This document shows, one piece after another, positions 13,201 through 25,431 of a DNA stretch of 64,000 nt; the first letter of the stretch is position 1; every line of letters begins with the position of its first letter. Both the position numbers and the translations under genes were made by a program. The notes under the pieces were generated by a model. It made no database searches. It had not been told where the DNA came from and saw only the letters and a program-made list of their open reading frames with translations. Source of the DNA: Synanceia verrucosa (lineage: Eukaryota; Chordata; Actinopteri; Perciformes; Synanceiidae); the NCBI GenBank assembly GCA_029721515.1, contig CM056562.1:12123335-12187334 (forward strand). The letters are read 5' to 3'.

Positions 13201-13670
13201 AAATTCAAATTGTAAGCACTTGTTGGCTTGATGTGTTATATTCCTTTCCCAAAGCCATCCATCTTCATTATCCTTTTTCTCTTGTCCACTTGCCTAACAA
13301 ACTTAAACTCTTTCTGGCATGCGGATGCCTTTATTTCATTTCTGTACCTCCTGGAATTTGTTTTAACTTAATTTAATCTATGCGGTAATGATGTTACTTT
13401 ATATTATCCTCCCTTTCATCCCTAAACTCACAGATCTGGTGTTCAGCAGCAAGATGGCTTCCCATTAAACAGAATCAGCCCTCATGATTTGTGTACAGTG
13501 TGATGTTTATCTACGGTAAGGCTCTTAGCTAAGTAGCTGTAGACTTGATTACATGCTGGTATGAAACTACAGAAAATGAGATGATGAACATAGAGTTAAT
13601 TCAAGTCATGGGACACAACTGAGGGGATGCATTATTATCTGAAGAATGTTATTTCTTTTTGGGTGAGAAC

Positions 13671-13998
13671 TATCCATCCATCCATTATCTACCGCTTATC
13701 CTCATAGGGTCGCGGGGGGCTGGAGCCTATCCCAGCTGTCTTAGGGCAGAAGGCAGGGTACACCCTGGACAAGTCTCCAGTTCATCGCAGGACACATAGA
13801 GACAAACAACCACTCACATTCACACCTATGGTCAATTTAAATTAGCCAATTAACCTAATCCCCATGCATGTTTTTGGATGGTGGGAAGAAGCTGGAGTAC
13901 CCGGAGAGAACCCACACAGACACGGGGAGAACATGAAAACTCCAGGCCCCGAGCCCCAGATTCGAACCCGGTACCTTCTAGCTGTGAGGCGACAGTGA
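13671..13998 (-). mobile_element. SINE copy 2, same family, minus strand, head truncated
   Basis: Starting with CCATCCATCC (the reversed tail) the sequence is the reverse complement of the SINE body, including TCGCGGGGGGCTGGAGCC and a damaged box B (AGATTCGAACCCGG). The match stops at GCTGTGAGGCGACAGTG, so the terminal ~35 nt of the tRNA-like head, including box A, are missing. No convincing target-site duplication was found. The copy is more diverged than the one at 12378. Confidence 0.88.
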
Positions 13999-14000
13999 CC

Positions 14001-17000
14001 TGTGGAACAGTCTGCCTTTAAATATCAGAGCTAAGACAAAATGAATAAAAACAGACAGCACCCTGAGAACTATAATATATAATTTGGCTCTGGCTCTTCT
14101 TGTATCATAAATAAAGGCACTTTTATATGCACAAGCCAGTTTGTGCCTGTCACTTTCTAGTGCTGTTTGAGGAAATGATTTTAAAAAAGTGGAGAAAGTT
14201 CAGCATAGCTAAAGGGGCAGTTGAACAGAGATAATGTTTATGAATGTGATGTATAAACCTGCTGATCGCAGAGTCTTGCAAGTGGGAGCAAAGCACTGCA
14301 GGACAAACTGTATATTATGTTCAACAGTTGGCCCTTGACTGTTCTGTGTTTCTACAAATCATAACAGCAAATGTCCTGAGAGACAACAGTATGGTCTATA
14401 AAACATGCTGTAAAGCTGTCAGTGTCAGCATGTCCTCTATGAACCATCCAACACTTTTTAAAACAACAGAGGCACCATTCACACTGCGTAGGTTTCATTT
14501 TTGTCAGACTTAGTGGGACAATCTGCAGTCCTCTCTAATGCTGCCAGGAGTGTGAAACCTGCAAAAGCAAAGATGCTTCATGGCTGATCTTAACAATGAC
14601 AGTGAGTACGATGATACCTGGCTGTAACAATTTTAGAAACATTGAAAACAGGGAAATGGAAAATAAAGCACCACAGGAAGACAAGGCATCCTGGGACCTC
14701 ATCTGGCTAATATTCAGGTCATGTACCTGCTGCCAACAAGCCTGTCTCTGCCGTCAACTAAAAAAAAATGCAAACGTTCATCAACTTATGTGAACATGCG
14801 ACAGCACACACTGGCGTGTATGAGCTCACCCCTGCCAAGGTGGACTGGACCAGCGAGCCACACAGACTCTATGTGTACAACACAGTGTTGAAGGGCAACT
14901 TCCATAATGGCCCCCGGTGAGGCTGAGATGATGGATATGGTCTGTCGCTGGGAGTGAACGCCGTGGGCCTGAGGCCACCGCGGATCTACACTGCTGCCTC
15001 CTTTGCCATCTGTCAGCACTGGGTGAGCACAAACCCATGACTGTGGCCTGGGGCAGCGCACACCAGGACCACCTTCAACAACACACACCTCACTGTGGGG
15101 ACAAGGTGGGTAGGTCAGCAAGGCACACAAGTGCTGCACAGGAGAGCTGTCCATCTACATATCCTGCAATTCAGCCTGTTTGGTGGTGACATCAGGCCTT
15201 TTCACAAAAGACTATATGACAATAAATATGATAAAACCAGACAAATCAATAGTGCACCTGTCAGTGAAGCGAGACATTTGATATCCATCACTCTATTTTT
15301 CTTCTTCTCAAGCTTACAGTATCTCAGAAGTATGATGGTCAATCCCATATATCTGCATTGCAGGGGAAACCTTATCCTGAGGATGTTTTCTTTCTGTGAA
15401 TAATTGAAGGCAGCACAACCTCACAGGGCACTGACACTCTGGGCTAAACACACTGCAGTATGTCTCTAATCCTGAATGAAAGACTCATGACTGAATGATT
15501 CTCTCTGTTGATGTGGAACATTGTGTGTTTCCTTAGTAACCTCTCAGCTTGCTGTGCAATGCACACTGTTTTTTAATTGGTCGGCACACAGAGGTAGAAA
15601 TTAAAAAATAGGTCCTCAGAGGAGAACCTCAGCGATTCAAAATACTTAAGTGTCATATTTATTTTTACACTTAATTATACCTTAAAGCAAAATAACAAAA
15701 ATATTAGCAACTCACTCTTGGGGATATCAAAATAAAGATGAGAAAAAGAGATGGAATAGTTTGATATTTCTTTCGGGCCTTTTAAAATGCCTGATGTCAC
15801 TTTGTTCTTCAAATTCTAATAGTACATGGGTCCATGTGGGTTATCCCCACATCTGTTGGAGATGAGCAGACTCTGCATTTCACTTAACCGAGTTCACCGC
15901 TGACCAAACTGCATGCCATTTACCTTATAGCCGGTCTACATGACTTTAAAAAAAAAACAAAAAAAAAACCAACAATAAAATCCATCTCTAAAAAATATTA
16001 GTATTCATATTAGTATTCTATTCAGATCACAGCTCTGGCTTTCTTATGAAACGCTTAAATTTTCTTTCTCTGTTAGTTAATGAGAAAAGTGCTTTTTGAC
16101 TAATTGAATAAAATCAAAATAAAATGTAAAGAAACTGATTATTATCTCACTCGCTGAAAATGGCAAATTTAGGCATATTTGTGATGTGGGCTCACAATCA
16201 CTAACATAACAACCAGGTAAGAACCCAGTTAAGGTGTAGCCATTGTCACAAGGTCATGCAAATTGTTGCACAGTGCCTTACTAGTGTAATTTCCCAGTAA
16301 TGCTTGGGTAGCATTGGTATTGTCAAAATCATGTTTCCAAAATCTGCATTTTTACCACTTTTTCTATTTTTGTTTGTCTCATAGCTAAACTGCACTAACC
16401 CATCTGGACTTTTTAATGACACATATTGGAAACTTTCTTTACACAGTTGAGAACAAGGCATAACCTCAAACCTAGACCACACTGCTTCTGACAAGTTTGT
16501 GGTATGAAAATCTCCAAGAAAAAGTAGATCTCATGCATCTAAAACTAAAGGAAGACTGAACCATTTTTAAGCTCACATCCAACTATCATATCATGGAGCA
16601 CAATTAAAGAACCTGCACAGCATGTGTGCAGTTGCCTGAGGAGTGCTTAATACCCAAGATAAGACTCAGGGCTGAGTATTGATGCATACAGGATTAGTAT
16701 TAAATCTAGGCTGTACAGACTTACCTTGTAAAACAATAATCCCTACCGGTATCAAGACAATCACAATGATGCCTAAAGGTAGTACGAGATACAATAAAGA
16801 GACATAGTGCATGGGTGATTATAAAGAAGAGAAGCTGCAGACTTAGCAGTTATTGGATACTGAGTTGCTGAGGATTTTTCACCACAAGATTACTGTGACA
16901 TTAAGTTTATTATAGTGTGTTTGTAAGAGCCAGCGAGGGAGGCTATGAGGTACCCAAACACTGCAGCCAAGGTGTAGCAGTGCAGCATGTCAAATCTTCG

Positions 17001-17400
17001 ATTATCCCTGTGAATTACAGAGAGGCCAGGTTTCTGCCCTCGTCTCAGAGACCGAGACAAACAGAGCCACTACAAGCCAGTTCAGCTGGAACTGAACCAT
17101 GTGCTGCGAGTGCAAATGAAATGGCCCGCACAATGTGTTTTGAATGTTCCTCACTTCCCCTGAACGACCATTACACCCACCTCACCTAGGGTTAATTCAG
17201 AAATAGAAGGGCCAATTGGCTATTTGGTGGCAATGATGTGACATAGAGGCCATTCATTCCCCCTAGGGACAGGCTATAATCTGCATTTCTTGAATTTCCA
17301 CCAGCAACAAGCTCCAAAACAGAAATTGCAAAAAGGTTGATGAATGAAAGTAACAAAGCAAGCATGAAATGTCAGATGAGGTCAAATATTACTGCAGTGT
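14001..17400 (-). other. nrxn1: nrxn1 intron, middle part
   Basis: This is AT-rich intron without exons, apart from a GC-rich patch at about 14786-15160 listed separately. Short homopolymer A runs occur near 15949-15968. No RNA gene or transposon was recognised. Confidence 0.7.
14796..15160 (+). pseudogene. GC-rich, codon-like patch, possible retropseudogene fragment of unknown origin
   Basis: Plus-strand frame 14805-14917 reads GVYELTPAKVDWTSEPHRLY then VYNTVLKGNFHNGP. After an apparent one-base shift the frame gives GEAEMMDMVCRW, and a further shift gives GVNAVGLRPPRIYTAASFAI CQHW. The patch is clearly richer in G+C than the surrounding intron and has no repeat structure. I do not recognise the protein. 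It could be a frameshifted processed pseudogene or a GC-rich noncoding element; the reverse strand has a 122-codon open frame that may be only a shadow. Confidence 0.3.
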
Positions 17401-17404
17401 TGGG

Positions 17405-17572
17405 TGACTGTAGCACAGTGGGTACAGTGGTTGTCCCTGAACCCCAGGGTCATGGGTTTGAGCCCCTGCTCCTCTCTTAACCTCTAACTTGCTCCCCAGG
17501 CATTTAGTACAGCAGCCCACTGCTCCATTACGGGATGGGTTAAATGCAGAGGACAAATTTCATGTATGCACT

Positions 17573-17619
<47 letters not shown>

Positions 17620-17628
17620 CAATAAAGA
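17405..17628 (+). mobile_element. Second, unrelated tRNA-derived SINE with an expanded TA tail
   Basis: The head has box A TAGCACAGTGG (17411-17421) and a box B-like GGTTTGAGCC (17455-17464). The body reads CAGCAGCCCACTGCTCC, then GGATGGGTTAAATGCAGAGG and ACAAATTTC, and the tail ends TGACAATAAAG. This body and tail are typical of a tRNA SINE class common in spiny-rayed fishes. The ~40-bp TA run sits inside the tail, just before TGACAATAAAG. No clear target-site duplication was seen, so the outer borders are approximate. Confidence 0.8.
17577..17617. repeat. (TA)n microsatellite inside the SINE tail
   Basis: About 20 perfect TA units lie between CTTGTG and GACAATAAAG of the SINE 3' end. The repeat probably grew from a short TGTATG-like tail motif. 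Confidence 0.95.
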
Positions 17629-17630
17629 CC

Positions 17631-20600
17631 AGTATTTAATATTTTAGTACCATGTCAGCCAGTGATTCTAAAGCTACTGGATGGACTGTGACATTTCCTT
17701 CAAATATTCAAGTTTCCTCGAGTATAAATTTGAATTACTGTATTTTGTGTCATTATCAGATAAAGATATGAATGTTTCCAATTCTTTGGGTCTTCAAACC
17801 CTATGCCATTCCCATCAATCTGAGTTATACTTCATGTTAAGTGCTAATTAGCAAATGTACTGCAGTACAATCTCACAGAGCTGCTGGAATGGCTGTAGTG
17901 TGGGTTTATTAAAAATATTTATAACCATACGTGAAAAAAAGAGGTGACATTAATTCAACCTACATTTTTATACAGTGTTTTGACATATCAAAAGAGAAAA
18001 AAAGAAGCGATACAATGTGGATTCGCCATATTAAAAAATAATGAAAAAAAAAACATAATTGTGGAATAATCATTGTTTAAAATAATGTTGGCAATGCTGC
18101 TCTAGTGTGTCTGCTACAATGAAGTCAAGTGTCAAGTAGTTACTAGTTATATTAACAATTAATGCTCAGAGTGATTATTATGAAGGTAGATGATAACTAT
18201 AAACACTGGTGTGTGTTCTGTTGATATTCAATTGAGTATCAAAAGGTTCTTCTGTAAAATTTTCTAATAAATACAGTTAATAATGTCAGTTTAGTGTTTA
18301 TAGTAAGACCTTATCAGACAACATATTTCTCCTGGAGTTTTCTGTCCTTGTGTCTCTCTGTGATACTCAAGCCAATACAAACTTTAGGATGTTCCTGCAG
18401 ACAGCACTGGTGGTGGATGGCAGCCTCACACTATGGCCGCTTGGGAGATTTATATACTGTATGTGTGCTGGCCAGGGTTGATAATACAGAGCAATGCAGC
18501 TGAGGATCCATCACTGTCAAGAGCTCTCAATGGCCCTTCCAGATAGCAGGCATTTGTTTCAGAGTGTAACAGCTACATATAACAATATATCTTATCCTTG
18601 AGTGGTTTTGATTAAGCATCATTTGGTATTGAACACTAACTTATACAAAATAATATAAACTGGTTAAAGTGGCTTGAGGGCCATGGTGATATTAACAGGA
18701 GCTAGGTCACCATAACGGTGATTACTGGCAACCACTGATGTAATATAATAATAAATAAGTTCATTTACTCATGGATTATGCTACAATTCTAAGCTTAAGC
18801 ATTTCAATTTTCTGCTACCTTATACTTCAATTTTTCTAAATCTCAGAAGGCAATACTTTTAGCGGTCTACCTTTATTTGACAGTGACAATGTTGTTAAAA
18901 TTCTAGTTGCATGTCAATATATCTGTAAAATAAGTAAGTGCATTTTGTGGGTGTTACTTTCATTTTGTGTTCACTTTAGCAGTCTCTGTGGACTAGATCG
19001 TGTTTCCGAGTACCACAGTCCCTTCAGAAAACCTTTCATTTTACTGCAGTAGGCTCTGGTGGTCTCCTCCATGCAGTCCTGATTCTGGTTCTGGTTCTCC
19101 TGTGCATCCCCTCCCTCTAGCAGGGCCAGCAATGGGTCTCTGGGTGTGAACTCCCAGCAGAGAAACGAGGCAAAGCTTTACTCCTGAGACGAAGGAGTGA
19201 GCCCCCATCATTAAGTCTGATTTGTGGAATCAGGTGGCATTAAGAATAACTATATAGAAATATCTTCTCACTTGTTTGCTTATGTAGGTCAGTACAGAAC
19301 CGAGACTGTCTCATAACAGTTAAGGTCCTCACTGTAACTTTGAGTAACATTTTGAATGTGTATGTTTTACTGGTGACAGAGTATTTTTAAATTTATTGAA
19401 GTAAAAAGATCTGAATACTTCTTCCTGCTCTGTTAGCAGCTAATGTTCCCATAAGAACAGTGTGGCAATTAAGAATAAAAACTGACATCAGCAGATACAG
19501 TGCTGCATATTTCAAATTTGTCTCTGATTAGCATAAAGGAAGTTTACTGAAGGTGAAGTGCTAATTTTCCCAAGCAATAAATAAATAAAGCATAGGTCGG
19601 AACAGTTCGAAACATATCAGGAGACGATGTTGGTATATGCATGCACTAGCTGGTTCATTGTTTGTTGTCCATGGTAAATGCATACAGAAGTGCATTATGT
19701 TTTAATTGGACATGACTAGATGGTGCTACAGGGAGCAGACACTTCATTAGGACATGACAATAAGCTCACTCCCCCACAAAGGGCAAGAGGTATGCACCAG
19801 AAAAAGCCATTGCAGAGGTAAATATAACTTAGGAAAGTCTAGAATCTCTCTCAAGACAACATCAAGGCTTTTCCTTATAATTATTAACAATCTCTGTATT
19901 TGAGTGAGTTGTAGGTCCTGGAAATGAATCAATCCATTATCCCTAAAGCAAAGAGGGAATTTTAATGACTATTAAAATAAGAATTCTGACCCATCAGCTT
20001 CTTTCCCATGGTGCAGTTCTTTCCTGATTAGCCTGGTGAGCTCTAAGATGATGATTTTCTTTGTTAATAAAGCATGAGTGGACACCCAGTGGTTTGGGAA
20101 GAATGGCATTAATGTAATGCTACCCATAAGCCAAGGCCCACAGTATTTAATAACAATATAACTCCAGTCAAGCATTTAAAGAACTTTTTGATAGGGCACC
20201 TGAGAAGCCAGAGTCCCCACAGACGTCTCGAAATCATTACACTAACGATGATTAGCACTGACTTTACCCTCTATGTGATAAGTGGGCTTGTGCAAAAAGA
20301 CATACCCTAAATCTACACAGCCAGTGCCACTGACAGATTTAACTTAGCTTGCCACTATTACTGAAATATCATAGCCAAGGTGTGAAGATGTCAGTCGGCA
20401 AAGGCATTTTCAAAAGAGCTCTGATCTTGCAAAGCAGCGTAGATGGAGCCCAATGGTCCTTTGAAGCTCTGTATATTTTCTCTACGTATCGCTCTGTGTT
20501 CACTGCTCACTTTTGAGTGAAGATTTGATTGAAATCCTTTCATAATTTTGCCGATATACACATTTTACCAGTTGAATATACATCCTTCATTCTGCTTTTA

Positions 20601-23600
20601 GCTCTGTTTTGGACTGCACTGACTCCTGAAGGAAATACTGTATCTGGCTCTTTTAGCTGCTAAATGCTCCACTTTGCCTACCAGCTAGTTGCATTCAGTA
20701 ATGGTTGTTTGCAGGATTACAGGTGCTTTAAATGTTTATATTGAAAGCAATCGGTACTTACAAAGATTACACACTTTCTGTGTTGGGTTAACATCAGAGT
20801 GTCTTGGCAATTACCTCTCATTGTTAGACAAGGCTATAAAAGGTCTCAGATCTATTTTCTTATTATTTTGGATCCAATTATTGCACTCGTTAACAGCCTG
20901 ATCTACAATTTCTGGAGCACCACTTCAATGCCAGTGTAAGCCATTCCACCTCCACTGGGGCCTGTCACACTAAAAATGTCCCAGTAATGCAAGGCTCTCT
21001 GGATATAAAAGCATTCAGTGAATTGCATTCGCCATCAGAGTGGAGACAGAACAGCTGGACAATGATCAAAATGCTGACTATTCAAAGGAAAGGGCAGTGA
21101 ATGCACCATTTCTTTTAACAGAGGCCGTACACGCCGTCTTACGAAGCGTAGTGTCCTATGACCTAACACAAGGGTGCGCCATGGGAAGGTCGTCACGTTG
21201 AATCAAACCCAACACATTGTCTCCTGATGCACACGTTTCTGCATGCCTCATTCATCTCTCTGCCTACATCACAGAGCCACTCTTTAATCCAACGACCTTT
21301 CTTTCTGTATGAATGCATTAGATAACACCTAAACCAACACAGTTAGCCTTGACTAGTCTCATATTTTTCAGTCTTTATTATACCTCTTCAAAGGTGAACT
21401 TGAAGCATAACTTGACAGAACGTTTCTAAATTAATTCTGCCTCAAACCCCACAGTACCACCATTAATATGGCAGAAGTCTCACTGATACATCCCATGCTT
21501 TTACAGCCTAAAAATGATTGAATGTACTGTTTCAAAATAACTGAAGTGTCTATTGCGCTGCTTACATCAAAACCAATAGCTTTATACATGATTGCAACAA
21601 GGTAAACTGTTATTGATTAAACTATTCAATCGGAATTGGGTTAGCATAAGAGCTTAATGTCAGATATCCAAACATCAGATCTGAAGCAGAAAATATGTTG
21701 TGTGGATATTAATAAATATCACTGTAATACATTGTGTCTCTAGATTGTCACGGTCATTTATATCATTTTATTTCTCCCCAGATGAAAAGACCTGAAAAAG
21801 GCCGGCATCCATTTTATCGAGTCTGTTCCTTTCTGCCAATCTCTTGGTTCCTTGGTGGCAATTTATAACACCACATGGAGCCGGTATATAATTATAGTCT
21901 ATTGTGTGATATTTCACCTGCATTACATGCTCCTGCAACGGTTCAGGAACCATGCTGAGTCTGAGAGAAAACCATTCCCTTGGATCAATATTTATGATTG
22001 TATTATTTGTCGGCATCTGCAGACCCTTACACAAATGAGGGGGGGGGGGGGGGCAAATTATCTCTGGGAGAGAAACATTTCATAATATGAGGTGGAGCTT
22101 AAACAGTCTAATTAAGAGAGACTGTGGGAAAAATACATTTAGTTTTGCCTTGAATATAGGTGATCTGTTAATAAATGAAAACATACTAGAAGTGTAAAAC
22201 TGGCTTTAAAAACAAATCAATTTGCTCTCCTTAAATTCAGAAGCAATATGAAAAAAAAACATTTAAATGGGTTTAATGAACTGAAGCTTTTTTTCTAAAA
22301 TACTTGATATAGCCTGAGTAGTGTGCATTAAAGAAGTGCAAAGAAACAAGTCATACAATCTATCAAAAAAATGAATTAAATGTAATGATTTGGATTGAGA
22401 GTATATTCCCCAATGTGAAGGGAAACCCATCCCCTCCTTGAAATGCTATAATCTTCCTTTACCCAATCCGATTAATCCAAAATGAGTTAAATCCAAAATG
22501 TTTTGAAACTGTATTTGTAAAAGCTGATTAAGCCCTGATTAAAGGGTAATTTTAATATACGACTGCTTGATTTAAGCTACTATGTATACCCTTGCAACTG
22601 ACTCACTGAACACTTCAAATTCTGACACACATTTTAACTTTGCATGCCTTCTCCCTGCATGTATAACTCTCAGGATCTTCATAGTATCACTCACATATCA
22701 CTTGCTTCCTATCAGGCCTTTTTTGCCATAATTCATTTAACATGAAATTACCACTATTTAACCTAGTAACTTCAGTATCAATGTGAGGAGCTCCTAACAA
22801 TTAAAACACATAACTTAGTTATCAGTGAGGTGGCTCTCTGATTTGTTTGTAGGAGTGAAAATATCCTGTGGATCATGAAGCTTCTGTCATTGTTTTGTAC
22901 TAATGAACCGTGATGCAATACCTAATACTGACTATTGTCTTTGTTATGAAGAGAAAGGAATATTTTTTTTCTTTTTGACTTAAATGATTCAATACCATCT
23001 CCTGTTCTGTACCCAGGTATTCCTAGATCTTAATGTAATATTCTTTACAAGCTCATTTCTGCTGCAATGATGCAATGATGCGATTGTGAATCGCCAGGAC
23101 TTTCAGCAGTTGCTCTAAAAATTAGGAATTATATACTTACAGGCACAAAGACATTTCTAAACAGCCAAATAATTCATTTTCATAGTGTTTTCTGTTCTTG
23201 GCAAGGGCTGCATGAGAATGGTCCGATCGCCATTTCATTTGATAGGACATACGTTTTGTGTTGCATTGTTTAGTCACACATTGTGACATCTGAGAAGTAA
23301 TATGCTCCTGCAGATGCTGCAGCGCTCATGCAGAACAGATAAAGATGATGGAGGACCCCTATGATGACTATCACTCTAACACACATGCCACCACATAGTG
23401 CCACATCTGATTGAATGGAGAGAAAGGCTCAACGGTGTGCATGTGGCGCTGCTCCCGGTGGTGGAACAATGCACTCATTTTCCTTCAGAGGCTTCAGAGT
23501 GAAGATATGGTGACACAATTAAGTAAGGCAAACGCTCCACAATATAAGAGCGTAATGATAAACTGTACTATATTAATCCAAGATGTGCTTAATGTCACAC

Positions 23601-23694
23601 TGTGTATTGTGATTATTTCAAAATGGATCAAGATGGGACAATAATGACATGAGTGAATGCTGTTTAGAACAGCGTCAATTCAAGTTGATCTTAC
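17631..23694 (-). other. nrxn1: nrxn1 intron, part adjacent to exon C
   Basis: No exon or recognised transposon is present. The only marked feature is a run of 15 G at 22039-22053 (poly-C in the transcript). Short chance ORFs occur on both strands. Confidence 0.75.
22039..22053. repeat. (G)15 homopolymer
   Basis: Fifteen consecutive G on the plus strand, C in the nrxn1 transcript. The length may be affected by sequencing error. Confidence 0.9.
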
Positions 23695-24014
23695 CAGCTG
23701 AGGCTCTCGCGGCGTCGTCTGTTTGACTCGCCTGCTGGATGCTGTGGTGGTGGTTATCTCCATGATGGACGTGGAAGTCTCTGAGCGATTGGCAGTGGTG
23801 CTCGACTGTGGTGTGATGGAGGAAGGCGAGTCCCCCACAAGCCGCACACTGCCCTGGATCCTAATGTTGGGATCTCCCTCTGCGGCCATGTTGAACACCT
23901 TCAGGCCATTATAGTAGAGGCCCGAAAGCTGGCCCTGAAACGATCGACTCCGGTCTCTCTCCCAGCCCCCAATCTGTATAGTGGTTTGGCTGTTGAAGAT
24001 TGTAAGCTGCCGCC
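23695..24014 (-). CDS. nrxn1: nrxn1 exon C: C-terminal LNS6 strands and start of the Thr/Ser-rich O-glycosylated stalk
   Basis: A CCCACAG acceptor is followed by 320 nt ending CAGCTG|GTAAGA. With the phase-1 G of the previous exon it reads GRQLTIFNSQTTIQIGG, then WERDRSRSFQGQLSGLYYNG, LKVFNMAAEGDPNIRIQGSV and RLVGDSPSS, and then a Thr/Ser-rich stretch with STSIMEITTTTASSRR. It ends at a full codon (phase 0). RQLTIFN carries residues matching Arg232, Leu234, Ile236 and Asn238 of rat neurexin-1 beta. Ile236 and Asn238 are Ca2+ ligands and Arg232 contacts neuroligin, so the ligand face is intact. The Thr-rich tail is the extended stalk below LNS6, expected to be O-glycosylated. PSS and STSIME favour neurexin-1 over neurexin-2 or -3. 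Between IGG and FQG there are eight residues, against six (KEQGQP) in mammals as I remember them, so one loop is two residues longer. Confidence 0.96.
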
Positions 24015-25341
24015 CTGTGGGAAAACAATGTTACATATATACAAGAACGTTGGACTTGTGGACTCAGCCACTTTTACTGAACAGGAAAAAAAAAAGACAG
24101 AAAGACAGATTATTTGCCCAGTGTCTAATGAGACCAATAAATTACGGGTTGCGGAGGCAAACCCTGGTAATTTATTGCAGAAATAATGATGAGATGCCTA
24201 TGAATAGGAAAAAATACATGTAAAATAAAAACACAGGATTTAGAAAATCAATGCAGCTTTGCTAAAAGGGCAGTCTAATCTAAAATAGCAAGAACAAAAG
24301 ATTAATCAGACGTGGTAATGTAGTGGGAATGCAATAGACTGAACTACACTTGAAAAGATAACATAATCATGAAGGTAATATAAAATAAAAAAGGACAATT
24401 TGTTGGCAAGACAAATATATAAAGTATTTGTCCAACCAAAGCATGCTTTGCTTACATTTTGCTTCAAATCTTAAGATTTGTCAAGCATGAACAAAAATAA
24501 AAACAGTCTAAAATGACTACAGGCTGTGAGAATTGGACTTTTCTTGTGTGCAATCTCGCAGGAAGCAGGACATACTTCAAGAAATGTGAAACTATTCATC
24601 CTTTTAGCAAAAGCAACCAAGGGAAATTAAACGGATATGGTTGGGCAAATGGAAAACCCAAAGCTATTTTATGACACCCATAACACAAACTCAAAACAGA
24701 AAACAAACAAAACAGAAAAATGATAGGGCTTATTTCACATTTAACGTGAAAAATATGAAATAGGTATTGAACTATAAAACACAAAGCATGCACTTAGTTT
24801 GTTTTTATATTACAGATCTGATGCCCTATACGTAATTACAATGTCTGTTAAAGGGACTCAGAATTCTGAAGCCAATTCATATTGCACTCTATTTATCACT
24901 GCTAACAGTTTAATCAGAACAGGTCAAATGTCACCAAGTACTGTACTGTACTGTATCAAAAGTGTTTCAAATAACACTCTGCAACTAATGACTGAACAAG
25001 AACTTTTAAATTTATCATTTAGATGTTTACAGCAAAATGCTACAGTAATTTATAGACATTTTAACAATGATAATTACGTCAGTAAGTGGATTTAAATTCA
25101 TATTTACAGTCCCTTTAACCTTAAGTTATCAATAAACACTTATTAAAACAGCTGACATCACTAAAATAAATACATTATTATGAAATGTATGAAACACTAC
25201 AAATTAAATTTAACTGTTCAAATCATTTTATTTTTAAAGTTTTACTGAACATTTATTTTTTAGGTTTATTATTTACAAAATATTGCTACAACTGGGTTAT
25301 GATCAAATTATTTTATTTGAAATTTTAATCAGTGATTTTAC
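24015..25341 (-). other. nrxn1: nrxn1 intron between SS4 and exon C (1327 nt)
   Basis: This is the shortest intron in the window and is markedly AT-rich. The SS4-proximal part carries the UAAA tract. The rest has no recognisable transposon, in contrast to the long introns. The ORFs seen on either strand have no family resemblance and look like chance. Short length and lack of insertions fit a region kept for splicing control. Confidence 0.85.
25201..25341 (-). promoter_or_regulatory. UAAA-rich intronic tract just downstream of SS4, candidate Sam68/SLM2 (KHDRBS) response element
   Basis: Read on the nrxn1 sense strand, the first ~140 nt of the intron after SS4 contain about eleven UAAA motifs, for example GTAAAATC at the donor, GATTAAAATTT, CAAATAAAATAA, GTAAATAATAAAC, CTTTAAAAATAAAA and CAGTTAAATTTAA. 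In mouse, Sam68 and SLM2 bind clustered U(U/A)AA motifs downstream of Nrxn AS4 exons and promote skipping. Position, density and spacing fit that role. The motif count is read from the sequence; the binding is inferred. Simple AT-richness could produce some of these motifs. Confidence 0.6.
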
Positions 25342-25431
25342 CTTTGTCGAGTAGCCATTCTTCAACTACTCGACCAAGTCGGTATGGGATTCGCTGTCTA
25401 GCAATCGCCAGGCGTTCGTTATCATTGTTGC
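25342..25431 (-). CDS. nrxn1: nrxn1 exon B: alternatively spliced SS4 (AS4) cassette, 30 codons
   Basis: This is the 90-nt cassette that decides partner choice of neurexin. In mammals the SS4-minus form favours LRRTMs and many neuroligin contacts, and the SS4-plus form favours cerebellin-GluD complexes. The exon begins after AAG at 25432-25433 with GC, completing a Gly codon. It reads GNNDNERLAIARQRIPYRLG and then RVVEEWLLDK, ending with one base before GTAAAA. It is almost identical to the mammalian insert; one visible change is VVEEW for VVDEW. Both borders are phase 1, so inclusion or skipping keeps the frame (YPTG joins RQLTIF). The splice sites look weak: the acceptor tract is broken by purines (CTTTAAACTTTAAAG) and the donor lacks the +5 G that exons A, C and D all have. 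This fits a regulated exon. The exon is in no long sense-strand ORF and was found by its conserved peptide. Confidence 0.96.
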
